A stretch of 64,000 nt of DNA from Rhizoclosmatium globosum (Eukaryota; Chytridiomycota; Chytridiomycetes; Chytridiales; Chytriomycetaceae). This document shows positions 32,755 through 44,251 of the stretch, piece after piece. Made by a program: the position numbers and the translations under genes. The stretch spans positions 62,001 to 126,000 of the forward strand of contig MCGO01000024.1 in NCBI GenBank assembly GCA_002104985.1, written 5' to 3'. Each line of letters starts with the position of its first letter. Within the stretch, counting starts at the first letter, position 1. The notes under the pieces were generated by a model. It had not been told where the DNA came from and did no database searches. It saw nothing but the letters and a program-made list of their open reading frames with translations.

Positions 32755-35700
32755 ATGTTGTCCGGATCGGCTCTTCTCGAAACGCAGGGTTCGCAGGCGG
32801 ACGTCGACGGCGAGTGCGAAACGGAGACCGTGCGCGACGGGCTTCTTTTTGCGGCGGCCTCGTCTTCGCAAAGTGCGGCGCAGAACGCGTCGGCTGCGCT
32901 GCGAAAGAAGGTTGGACAATTGGCGGCGGCGCTTGGAAAACAGCGACTTCGACTTCGACGGCGCTCGACCGCGATTGCGATTGCGAATCAGAGCCATTGC
33001 CACGTGGGGCCGGACACGCGTCTCTTGTTGGAGGTGTTGAGTATCTATCGCTTAAAACTATCATTAAAACCGCCTATTCATTCAACAGTCCATTGCTGCT
33101 GATGCCGTACGCCTACCTTCCGTCTTTGTGCGTACAGTTGCGAGTCCAGCGCTGTGTGCTCCTCTGCTCGCTGGCTTGCTGCAAATAATGCACGATGTTG
33201 ACCCAGATTCACGCATCATGGCCCATGCACTTCAACTCGCTCTCCTCCTTTGTAATTAGCAAAATACTACCTTGCTTAACCAATCTAAATATTACACCGC
33301 ACGCAGTCAAAGATAAGGAGTTGCGAAGACTCTTTTTGGATATGGGCTCATTCGACGTTCTTGCCGCAAAAGTCCCTCTCTTACGCGAAAACCTATCCTT
33401 GGTACAGCCAAAACATCAATCGAGAATATGAGTGCATTCTCTGATATTCCCCTTCAATCCAGGTTCTGCAATTCATCGAAGCCGCCACTCGAATCACAAT
33501 CCTTCCAACATGCAATGAATCTAATTCTCTCATTGTCTTTCTGCAAAATAATATGTAACCGCCCGGAAACAGTCTCTGACGCTAACCTCATCCCAGATTA
33601 TCCAGTTCATCTCCATCTCTCTCAGTACTTGCAATCATTGCAAATGCATGCAAAAACAATGACATTGCAAAATATTTAAACAGTTTGCCTCATTCCGAGC
33701 GCTTTGTGCGCCATATTTTGGCATATTTATCAGATCCCGTGAGTTCAATCAGGATAAATAGTGTGCGTTTCCAAGCTTACATACATTAACAACAGGATAT
33801 CAACTTTCTTACAATCGTGCACAGTCTTCAGATTCTGGTTCGGTTGACAGTGGATGATCCGATGGGACAAAAGGTTTGTTCCTTGTGATGTGTCGGTTTG
33901 TTGCTGACTTTTGGCTCAGTTTTTCAAAGAATCCAATATTGACCAAATCTGGAGACTATTGTTTAGTATGATGGAAAAGGGCTCGTCATACAGCTTGGAG
34001 CCTGTGTTGGACTTGCTGGAAGAAACTATGAGTATCGCAAAGTTCAGAACCTCACTTGAAAAGTAAGTGCATCAAGGCGCTGAAAGTTTATTAACAATAC
34101 TCTGGAGCTATGTTGCCAACACTGCGTATATCAAACAAGCACTGATCGATTGCATTCTAATTCTCAAAGCCATCCGTGGTATGTAGTCTGGCCAGAGATC
34201 AGCTATTAAGCTAACCCATTCATTCCAGCTTTTCCGATGTGTTTCTATTCTTTTGGACGCTGAAATCGCAGTCATTCTATTATGGACTGTGTGCTTGAAC
34301 TTGACATGATTCCTCTCGCTTTCCGCCACCTTTCAGATATCGTCAAAGGCGACAGCAATAAGGGGCCGTTGATCGTTTCCCTGATGGTGGGGATGGTTTA
34401 GAGTTTTCATGTGCATTCTTACGTGCCATGCTGGCCTTGGTAACCATCACAAGGTTCTTCCTACTTCGAAGCTAACGATAAACCTAAATAGGCTCAGGAC
34501 TCAACACGCCTTCCTGCCGACCCTCTACGCCAACTCCACCTCCAATTGGACTCTCTATCCGTCTGATCTTCCGCGCAATCGTTGATTCCTTCAACAAGGA
34601 CAAAATCAACCCAGATCAAGTCTCTCCCCATCCTCTTCCTCGACGCAATCCAACTCTGCGACCACGTCATCTCTTGCACCCAACTAAAGCTCCGCCCAGA
34701 CAACCTCGCCACCGTCAAACTCGACCGCCTAGTGTACTTCCTCGCCGGCTTCTGCAACGAATCCCGACAGAGCACCGATGCCGGTGTATATGGCGTTGAA
34801 ATGGTTGTAGCTGTCTTACACCTGTGTATTGTTGCAAGTGAAGTCAAGAAGGAAGAGCTTCCAGTGACGTGATTGATTCAAACGCGATCAAGTATATTAT
34901 CGCGGAAGAGATTGGAGGACGCGCGACGCATGCGCATGTTGTTGCGTGTTGTTTGAATCTTGTGGCGCAGTGTCCTAGTCGCGATTTGTAAGTGTTTACT
35001 TTGTTTTTTTTAAGCGTCTTGGCTGATATTCTGGGGGGTTTTATAGTTTTGTGGAGGCGTTTGTTGAGATTAATAATAAGGCCAAGACATTCAAAAGAAT
35101 GAGTGGCGGTGGACGTGGTCTTGGGTTGGTTGGATCAGGAGTTCGAGAGTCGTTGAAAGGTAATAACTTTTATTCTACGCGTATGCTCATCAAGTTTATA
35201 CCATATTATAGGACGCGAATCGATTTCAAGATTGCATATTGAGCAAATGAGTGATTCTCTTGCTGAACTTGATATCGATGACGATGATATTGGAATTGGA
35301 CGACCTAGTGCTATGGAACAGCTTGATGAAGCGGAGCGGTCGCTTCAAGTTCTTACGCAGCTTGAGAAGAGGTTGGGAACATTGCGGAACGGATGAAGAA
35401 AGAGATGGAGTTGAAGGAAGCGATTTCGGAGCGAAAAATTGCGGCTCATGAATCCAAGTCTCAGTTATTGAAGGCTGAGGTACTGAGTTGAGGGTGAGTT
35501 GTTATTTCCATTGCTGCTCGAGGGTTGTCTTAAACGAGGAGTTGTAGGAATTGTTGGATGAGAAGGTTGTTATCATCAGGCAGTTGGAAGCGTCACAGTC
35601 GGAAGCATTCAGAAAGGTTTGTTGTTTATTTTCACAATGGAACGAGGCTTATTTATGTTGAGCAGAACTCGGAATACAATACCATGATGGTCTCTCACGA

Positions 35701-36243
35701 ATCTGAGAAACGCCGTCTGCGCGAGGATTTGGACAACTCTCGAATGCTGTACCGGGAGAGTAAGGAAAATCTGAGGAATTGGAAAAGCAGTTGAAAGAAA
35801 AGACAAAACTGTAAGTGTGGACCCGATTATGTTGATATCTTTTCTAATCCTAATTCAGACTGTCGGAAAAATCGCATCAGCTGGAAGAATCCCGCACGAC
35901 CTTGGCGAACTTAACTGAAAGGTTTGACGATCTTGAGAAAGTTCTCGAAGCCACCACTGTCGATCGTGAGACACAAGTCAAAGAGTTCAGAGACCGATTG
36001 AGCGTGAAGGAAGAACTGGAAACAAAGCTGTTGCATGAGGTTAGATACGAAAACCCCCGAATGAAATTTGTGTCTAACGTTCCTTTACAGGTCAAGACAC
36101 TCAGAGCGCAACTTGCCAGCATAACGGAGGAGAAGGAGAAGTTGGCTGAGATGGTTGAAAAGTATCGAGATGAAGAAAGGGAGCATGAAGATCTTGTTTC
36201 GCGGTTGGCGCAGCTTGCGACTATTGCAAACAAGAAGAAGTGA
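32755..36243 (+). CDS. Large helical-repeat plus coiled-coil protein (CIP2A-like architecture, tentative)
   Basis: Starts at ATG 32755 (MLSGSALLETQGSQ). The first two thirds are alpha-helical blocks of armadillo type (VLAIIANACKNNDIAKYLN; FVRHILAYLSDP; FLTIVHSLQILVRLTVDD; IDQIWRLLFSMME; VKLDRLVYFLAGFCNES; HVVACCLNLVAQCPS). The last third is a strong coiled coil (ERKIAAHESKSQLLKAE; LSEKSHQLEESRTTLANL; VKTLRAQLASITEEKEKL) ending in basic NKKK. Arm-type N-terminus followed by coiled coil recalls CIP2A, a PP2A inhibitor, but no diagnostic motif was found, so that is only a suggestion. Introns are numerous and several joints may hide missing bases. Confidence 0.5.
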
Positions 36244-36500
36244 AGATCTCGACGCGTTGTTATTTATACATTATATATATGATGTTCAATTAATATTTTT
36301 GGAAAATACAGTTCAGTGCGATCAAAACATTCAAATTAGTGGAGGAAAAAATTATCGTATGTATACTACAGTCACATTTATTGTTCAGTAGATCAAGTCA
36401 CCAGGCCATTCCTCTTCGTGTTCAGATAAAGAAATAAATTAATGCAGTAACTTCATGATTTTTGATAGGGTATTTTGATAGGAACTTAAGTAGAACAGAA

Positions 36501-37258
36501 TTATTGGCACCAAACTTCCTTGGCGTTTTCTCTGCACCAAGTTCCGTTATCGCACCACTTTTTGGGGTTCCAGAGGAAACGCGAGGAGTAACTTCACATT
36601 GAAGCAGGGCTCTTTTGTCATCGCTGCACTTCCAGTCTTGGTTGACACAAGTGCTTCCTTGGTTTCCGCTGGAGCATTCACTCTGTGGACGGCAAGTTGC
36701 CTTGTTATTCCAGAAGTCGGCCTGGGCAACACAACAGACGTAATTGCTGTTGGAGCAAGAGTCGCGACCTTGTTGACATGTTTGCCAGTCCGCAACCTTG
36801 TTTCCTTGGTTCCAATTGTTTCCGCTTGAGCATTCGCTTTGTGGGCGGCAAGTAGCCTTTCCACTTCCTAAATCGGCATTGGCGACGCAACACACGTAGT
36901 TGCTGTTGTTGCAGGTGTCGCGACCTTGTTGACATGTTTGCCAGTCAGCGACTTTGTTACCACCGTTGTTCCATCCTCCGTTGTTACCACCGTTATTCCC
37001 TCCAAAGCAGTCATTTTGTGGACGGCAGGTAGTCTTTTTGGTCCATTGATCAGCGGGGGCAATACAACAGACGTAGTTATTGTTGGAGCAGGAATCGCGT
37101 CCTTGTTGACAAGTCTGCCAATCAGCAATCTTACTTCCTTAATTCCAACCGTTGTTACCACCGTTATTCCATCCACCGTTGTTGCCGCCATTATTCCATC
37201 CACCGCCGTTTCCGGAGGTGCATTCTCCTTGAGGACGGCAAGTGGCCTTGTTGCTGCC
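36501..37258 (-). pseudogene. 3' part of a secreted Cys-rich repeat protein, severed by the transposon
   Basis: Continuation of the gene whose 5' part is at 48107-48347. It begins directly after the element with GSNKATCRPQGEC, then has three further repeats of WQTCQQGRDxC..NYVCCxAxAD....TCRPQ..C, separated by Gly/Asn/Trp linkers (GGWNNGGNNGG). It ends in a tail with CVNQDWKCSDDKRA and, after one shifted base near 36570, WNPKKWCDNGTWC...VWCQ with a stop at 36501. A TAA stands in the linker before repeat 2 (about 37140), probably from a CAA codon. That fits decay after disruption. No start codon is available here, so this part should be silent unless read through. Confidence 0.68.
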
Positions 37259-37260
37259 TA
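37259..37260. repeat. TA target-site duplication, left copy
   Basis: TA immediately outside the left end of the element, matched by TA at 48114-48115. Collapsing the two copies joins the host gene in frame. Confidence 0.6.
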
Positions 37261-37272
37261 CATCAGGAAACT
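37261..37272 (+). repeat. Left terminal inverted repeat of the element
   Basis: CATCAGGAAACT, the reverse complement of 48102-48113. It marks the left boundary with GSNKATC host coding sequence outside. Confidence 0.65.
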
Positions 37273-37542
37273 CAACCCAACATTTTGCAGCATGATGATG
37301 CATATGCAACATTACGAATACATTTCTTGGGATTTTTCATATTTGAAATGTTAAGAATGCCTTACAAATGCATGAAATGCAAAATTATGGATCTCACATG
37401 GAAACGTAATAGATTGGACACTCAAAGTAATTGTTTGGCATATTATGCATGCATTATTGTGTATAATAAATAGCTAACTTATGTATTTTTATTCATTCTT
37501 AAAAGACAGATACAAGCAGCTTTTATAACTTTCACGAGAGAC

Positions 37543-40460
37543 TCAGTCAGACAAAATTGATTCAGTGTCAGATCCAGCAGAAAAATTGTAACTCTTGTGG
37601 ATGATAGACCAAAGGTTACGTTCTACATACGTATTCATATATCCAGACTTTCCGTTTTGTCCATCCTGAAAATAAGGAATAATGTGAGCTCTTCCTTTGA
37701 TTGAATTGAGAGGAGCCACAACAATCGAATTCTTGTCTCCAACATGGGCAGGCTCAAGAATTAACAGGCCACTCTTGTTTTGTTGGTGTTGCGGTAGGGC
37801 CTGGTAACGTTGCAATACCACAAAATGTGATATATTATTGCTATCTTGATGTTTAACAGCCATGAAGTGTTTTGCTCTTCCAACAAGGAACTGACTTCCA
37901 CCCAGGCCAGACTCCATGACAGGAGGCTTTAGCTTATTCAACATGTAGACACAAAAGTCTGGCAATCCCTTGTTGCCAATTCGAAGAAACTCAACATGCT
38001 GACTGCTGTTCTTGTCAAAATTGACAATTTTGGCGGAGCGAAATAAAGTATGCTCCTAGATTTAAAAGATAAGCTTTGGTTTTTTAACACTGTGCTTACC
38101 TTGACAAACAGATGAATTTTGATTCCATACTTTCCAACTTTATGGCTGAGGCCATGATAAACTTTGTCTGAAGCTTCAAACTCACGAAAGGAGAAGAGTC
38201 GTTTTCTTGCTACCAAACTGAAGTGCGGGTCAGCAGATTCACTCCAGGTAAACATTTTGGCTTCTCCAGAAGTCAATCCCTTGTGTCTCAGCATCAGATT
38301 TCTCATTCTGTTGACCTTATCCTTTCGAGTGACGTTCTGAATCATTTGCTTTTCTGATTCCTTCCTATTGGTGTCAGCATAAGCAGCGACCACGTTTGTT
38401 CTTTGTGTTGACTCCAAAAATTCTGTTCCATACGAGTCAGTGGCGCCGAACCTTCTAATTGCTTCTGGAAATGAAGCCAAAATGTGCATTTTGGGAAAGT
38501 TCATAGACTTCTTGTCTGTGTCAAATACTTGAACTAAGTCTGAAAAGTCTTGAAGTCTTGCAGTCAAAATAGCTAAGGATGAATCGGTATGGCTCTTTGC
38601 CGAAACCATCATCGTGATATCAAAAAGAGCTTCAAGGCATTCAATTACTTCAACTGAAACCAAATCGTAGACACATGGCAGAAGGTAAATCATAATGCTT
38701 GCATAGTCTTTCTTTGTAAGCTTGCTTAGAGACGAAGCTCCCTTCTGAAATCGGCTGAATCCAGGGTAAGGAGGGATTTTTGAAATTCTAAGATCCATTT
38801 TCTGAAGGCCTTTATCACCAAGCTTCTCAGTGATGGCAGATTTCACAAGTTTCCAGAGGTGATAACCAAAGACTCCAATAAAAATTGAATGCATCGGATC
38901 AGCAGTAACAGCGGAATGAATGCAGAATCGCTCAGATGCCATGTGCAGTTTGTAGAAAGCATTTTTGACAAATGGAACCTGCCCTTTTGCTGCAAAACGA
39001 GCCCGTTGAATTGTGTATGATTTCCCGCGCATAGCAAATTTGAAATTTTGTTCCAAAGACTCAGTCTTCTTTCGAACAAACGACTGACAACTACGCCCGC
39101 AGTTGCTGAGTTCGCACTGCTTCACAAAACAGCAAGGCATTGGGGCAGCAAGACATCCAGGGCTAACAGTGGCAGTCAAGGTTAACTCTGGATAGTCGCC
39201 ATCATAATTGAATAAACATGGATAGTAGCAGCGCATTCTTCCATCTGGGCTTATCAAATCAACTCCATGTGTAACCCAATCCTCAATGCAAGACAGAATA
39301 ATAGCCAAGGTTGCATGATGAACTGCACGTTTATATGCTGTGAGGAATTGAGATTCACGTTCACCAGTAGTTTGGTTTGATAACACTGGGAGATACGCCA
39401 CCATAACACTTGCTTGGTTTGAGAGCTTATTACGCCAACGTTTGTCAATATTCCCAAAGGTCATTATCATGGGATGAAACGTTTGCTTTCCAATTTTAGT
39501 CGCAAGGGCAGCATCAGATCCAAACTTTAGCAGAAGTGGTGTCCCCCCATTAGGAATCTTTTCCTGAAGAGTCTTGCAGTAATCACTTGAATACGCTTCA
39601 TCATAAATACGGTTTCCAATGGCATCAAGCTGCTGCATATAACAATATTTGAATACGTCTTTTAGAGTCGAATCACTGAGCATGCATTCGATTACTTTGT
39701 CTAGTGGGCGTACATGGACTGAAACGGGATCATTTTCCCAATGAGCTCTTGCTTTTTCCTCATATCTTTCAGGCATATTAGAGAGAATAAGTTCGATTGG
39801 TACATCAAGACACTCGTAATCCTAAAGGAATGTCAGAAGTACTGAACCTTAAAAACTTGCACTACATACAACACTCAAGCCAGCAAATTTATCAATGGCT
39901 TCCAAAAGCCCTTTCCCAGTCTTAAAGGCTGTTCGACATTCAGGTGTCCACCGCGGATTGTCAAATTTAATTTTGCGGGTGATAGCGGTCTGCCCCATTG
40001 GATTTTCAACAACACAATGCACAATTAAATCAATATCGTGAGGACGAAATGTATCGGTTATTTGCTTGACAAGACTTTTATCTTCATCGTAATACAAACA
40101 CTGTGACAAAAATATGACTGCAAAAATACCATGAGTCACTGGCTGACTATTCTCATTAGGACCATTTTTATCATCCAGATTGAAGTCAAGATCCATAGGT
40201 TCGGAAATCAAAGTCTCCGTTGGCGATGAGATAGAAATCGAAGTCTCGGTTGGTGATGAGATTTGATACGGAGCAGCGGAGTTGCGAACATCTTCGTAAT
40301 CACTTTCCTCAGTTGCGCTTTGGTCTGATTCGGAAGGGTCGGAGAACAATGCTGGGCTATGGCTCATCGACAAGTATTCAGGATGACATAATCGCATATG
40401 TCTTCCGAGATTGTCTTTTGATTTGAAGACTTTGCAGTTAAACCTGCAACGGAAAGTCAT
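37543..40460 (-). CDS. Plavaka transposase (CACTA-like DDE transposase), intact
   Basis: Three exons (40460-39870, 39821-38100, 38055-37543) joined at clean GTATGT/GTAAGC donors and TAG acceptors give one open frame of about 940 residues. An N-terminal C2H2-like finger (CRFNCKVFKSKDNLGRHM) is followed by an acidic linker. The Plavaka core has LLKFGSDAALATKIGKQTFH, MIMTFGNIDKRWRNKLSNQA, AYLPVL, then GRMRCYYPCLFNYDGDYPE and Cys-rich CCFVKQCELSNCG. The C-terminal half contains TADPMHSIFIG, FPKMHILASFPEAIRRFGATD and TEFLESTQR. It should cut and join the ends of its host element. Its frame is free of breaks, unlike many neighbours. Confidence 0.8.
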
Positions 40461-40500
40461 TCAACTTAGTTGTTCAATTTTTGTTTGCAAAACGAAAACA

Positions 40501-40877
40501 ATGGCGCAATCGCAAGAAGTCCACAAAGGCGTCACTCGGAAACAAAAGCAAACAGCCAAACGTCGAACGCATCCGGAGAACAATGCGTCTACTTTCGATT
40601 CTAGTCTTTCGAAAATACGCAAGGGGAAGAAGAGCCGGAACACCAAGAGACTTGCTGCCTCAACAGGATCTTTGTAAGGCTCTTTATTTCAACTTTCAAA
40701 TCTTACGTTTAAATCAAAAGGAACTCGAACGTAAAGGCCTTGATCGCGAAGGCGAAACGTTTATCGAACAAGTGAGTGGTGTTCTCTCTTCTTCTTCGTT
40801 TTTTAACTTCATCAGAAATGGACGACATGTGCGGTAGATCAAATGTTCACCAGTGCAAACCAAAAAAATGTGACTGA
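40501..40877 (+). CDS. Small basic protein, divergent from the transposase
   Basis: Three small exons (start ATG 40501; introns about 40676-40721 and 40770-40815) give roughly 94 residues, strongly Lys/Arg-rich (RKQKQTAKRRTHP; SKIRKGKKSRNTKRLAAS; VKALIAKAKRLSNK), ending in a Cys-containing tail (HQCKPKKCD). The start lies only 40 bases from the transposase start on the other strand, so the two share a promoter. The composition suggests a nuclear, nucleic-acid-binding accessory protein, which is inference. No known domain was recognised. Confidence 0.45.
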
Positions 40878-40933
40878 CTGACTACTGACAACAACACAAA
40901 CATCAACCAAATAAACAAACAAACAAACAAAAA

Positions 40934-43900
40934 ATGCGTGACCCGCCAGGTGGCCCTTCAACAGGATTGTACTGCCCACTTCGTGGACTGCCTCGTGAGG
41001 AATGCGACCACTGCATCAAAGACCTTCCAACTGCCATTGTGGCATACTGCACGTACACGGGGAACGGGAAGAGGAAATGTGCATGTCAAGACTGTGACCG
41101 AACTCCCTCCAAGGAAACTAAACCAAAAGCTATTCAAAAGTCGGTCCACGTCACAGGAGCCGAAGATATGCTAAATAAGCAGCGCTTGAATGAGGAGCAA
41201 ACACGTCATTACAACAACGAAAAGTTGACAGCTGTGGAAAAAGCCGCATTGAAGAAGTCCCAGGCCGGTCAAGCTGCAAAACGAAAGGCGCTCTCTAAGC
41301 ATGTGGCGGAGAAGACAACTACTTTTAGGGTATCGCTTGGCAAAGTTAAATATCATGCTGAGGTCGCGGGAATGGTGTTATCACTGGAAAATGCTTCATC
41401 AGGTGGATATGATGTTCGAGCCTTCTACTGTAATAAGAGCGAAGACATTATTACGAATGTCTTATTTCAAATGGGGCAATGTGGAAAGTGAGTGTTTCAT
41501 TGGCCTTTACTCTTTCTAATTCTTTACTTTATAAACAGGGAGGTTGACGACTTTGACCTCATCTACACACAAGACAAGTCAAAGATTCCATCTAATCTTA
41601 CTGTTGGCGAATACTCGTTCATTGGTTCTAAAGCCGCACATGCTCGGAAACTGTCTCTCTGTCTGAAAAATGGTACCTGGTTGATTGAGCCTCTCGATTG
41701 CAACTCGTCGCCTGCCACTTCCCCACCGTCTAGCCGCACTGCCACCCAAGGAAAACGAGCAACGAATGCGACCAATGGCCAACAACCTTCGCAACGCGCG
41801 CGGCCACACCTCATCCTTGACGACAGCGACAATGATGAAGTTCTGACTTCAGATGCAGACTTCATTCACTTGTATGCAGAGCAGCTACAACAGCAACGAC
41901 AGTCTGCAGCAATTGAAGTTGATGATGACGACGACGAAGAGTTTCCTAGAATGGCGGAGTTGCCGCCTTCCCTGACACTTCAAAACTATCAGTCGCAGCG
42001 AGCAGCAAGTGTCGCTCCCTCTGGTAATGTCAACAATGTAGTCTGATCTTAAATCTAACGATAAAGCGAACTAATTAGATGCACCTGAAGAATTTCATGA
42101 TGCCATTGAACCGAACGATCCCCCAATCTCAAAGCGTCGCAAAACAGAGGTTTCTGTTCCCGAATTAATGACCATCTGTGCTACAATGCGACCACCTCCA
42201 ATCACCTTTCAAGAGCGCGCAGGTCCAATGGCAGAGTCCTTCCACTGCTACAATGAGGATCTCCTCGGAGACTTTCGTATGAGACCACCTGATAAATCTG
42301 GATCTTCGAAAGATATCTGGTTAGGTGTACGACTCAACCATCCATCGCTGGTTCTTGAAGAATGGGTTTTGAAGGTACGTGGGCCAACTGGCATCATCAT
42401 ATCTGATCTAATTGTCTGCAAGCAGTGTCCAAAGTCACACGCACCAAATGGCGAAGAAATTGATGGGAACTTGGTTGTTAAAAGTGAGCTTTACATTCGA
42501 GAGGTGGCTATAGCAGTCTTAGATGAATGGAGTACATTGGAAGGCGCGCGACATATTCAATCACCCAGAATGTTGACCATGGAACTGAATGGTTGCACAA
42601 GTCCTCTTTTGAAGGAAATGGAATCAAAATCCAAAATTTGGGTTCTTGAAAAGATGGTTCGCGGGGTTATCTGTAAGATCATCAATAACGAAGGTTATGT
42701 GAGCGATGATGACGTTATGACCAAGTTTCCGAAAACAGGAAAGGATATTGTGCGGGATGTATGTGCTTGATACTTTCTGTTCACGTCTAAGATTTTCTGA
42801 AGGCCGAGTCTTTGGTTCATTTGTCGCATATTGTCCTGCACAAACTTGGAAACTTGTTGGACATTGAGTTGGGAATGGTAATTCTTGCCAACGGAGGAGA
42901 AGTTTGGTATCTTCTTGACCCACAGGTTTGTTTGCATAATTTGGCAAACATGAAATCTATCTAAGAACTTCATCTGCACTAGGTTTGCGCATGGGGTGAA
43001 ACTGATCACGACTTTCAACGTTTGTTTGGATATGGAAACGCTGGAGAAAAGGCCCACCGTACCTTCCTGATGATGCACCGCAGTTGTGGTGTTTTCTGCC
43101 CAAAAGGCCCCGACAATCAGATGGCGCGGCCAAAGGACAAGATGACAATGGAAACAACACTCTATCGGAGAATTGGAGCTGCCCCTGCAGGTAATATATT
43201 TTGAGAACATTTCTTCAACCCGGTTTCTCTTACTACCAATAATGTAGTGTCCAAATCCTCCACTGCTCCCGCTGCTGCTCCCACTACTGCTCCTGTTGCT
43301 TCTGTCGCTGTTTCTTCTGTCGCTGTTTCTCCACTTGTTGTTCCTCTCGCATCTGCCTCGTCTACGTCTGTTTGCATTGCTCCACTTGCAGTAAATGAAA
43401 ACAAGGCAACGTCTTCATTGTCTTCAGTATCCATTGTTGCTCCTATTGATGCGACCCTAGCTTCTGCGGAAGCTGATATTGGTTCTATTCATGATGTTTT
43501 GCCAGATGCAGATGGGTTATCTGTCAATGCTGGGGTTTCGACTCCGGTTTCTCGGCTGACCAGGTATTCACGCAATCGAATGGAATATACTATTCCCGCG
43601 TTCTGGAAGCTTGCTGGAACATACCCGGGACCTAATGGGGCAATTTACGCTGCAATAATTCCCGCGTCTGATTCTCAAAATCCTGTTGCTCCTGATGGTT
43701 GGAGAGTTGACTGGCGTGATGATGGAGCAAATTTCTATTTGCAACCATTGTGTCCCCCTGACTATCAAATGGGCTGGAGTACAAGTAACGAAGCTTGGTA
43801 TTTTGTGAAAGGTGAAGAAACGCGGTGGGATTTGCCTCCAATCGATGTCAACTGTAGCTCGGGATCGGGATCAGCTACCTTGGGTCCAGTTGTTCAAGTT

Positions 43901-44074
43901 CGCGACACTGTTGCTACTGTTACCAGTGAAAATCGTAAGCCTGTGGCGGGTACAAAGACTGTTATAAGAACAGTTCTAGTTAAAAAGAAGAAGAAGAACA
44001 AGGAGTCGACGGTCACACTTGCAGCGGAGGTGTTGGAATCTGGAAATCTCAGTAATCAGTTGGTCGATAAGTGA
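40934..44074 (+). CDS. Alpha-kinase-like protein carried by the transposon
   Basis: Multi-exon gene. The N-terminus is Cys-rich (YCPLRGLPREECDHC...CACQDC), like the N-terminus of the integrase in the same element, followed by a basic helical part, a disordered acidic part and a kinase-like region from about 42200. That region has WVLKVRGPTG (candidate ATP-binding Lys), VILANGGEVWYLLDPQVC, FGYGNAGEKA and HRSCGVFC. The last three correspond to the TDPQI, glycine loop and Cys/His zinc site of atypical alpha-kinases (Pfam Alpha_kinase). A Ser/Ala/Val-rich linker then leads to Trp-rich GWRVDWRDDG and GWSTSNEAWYFVKGEETRW, possibly WW-like, and a Lys-rich end. Introns include 41488-41538 and about 42022-42078. 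Alpha-kinase homology is supported mainly by the C-lobe motifs. Confidence 0.5.
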
Positions 44075-44251
44075 GATAAATGTCTTCTGTGTATACGCGT
44101 TTTGGGTCTTTTGTTTCGTCGTCGTTTATGTTGTGGTTCGTTGTTTTATGTTCGAATTGGGTCTTTTGTTTCGTCGTCGTTTATGTTGTGGTTCGCTGTT
44201 TTATGTTCGAATGAAATCCTTTTATTTCAATACAGCTTTATTGGGCCATAT

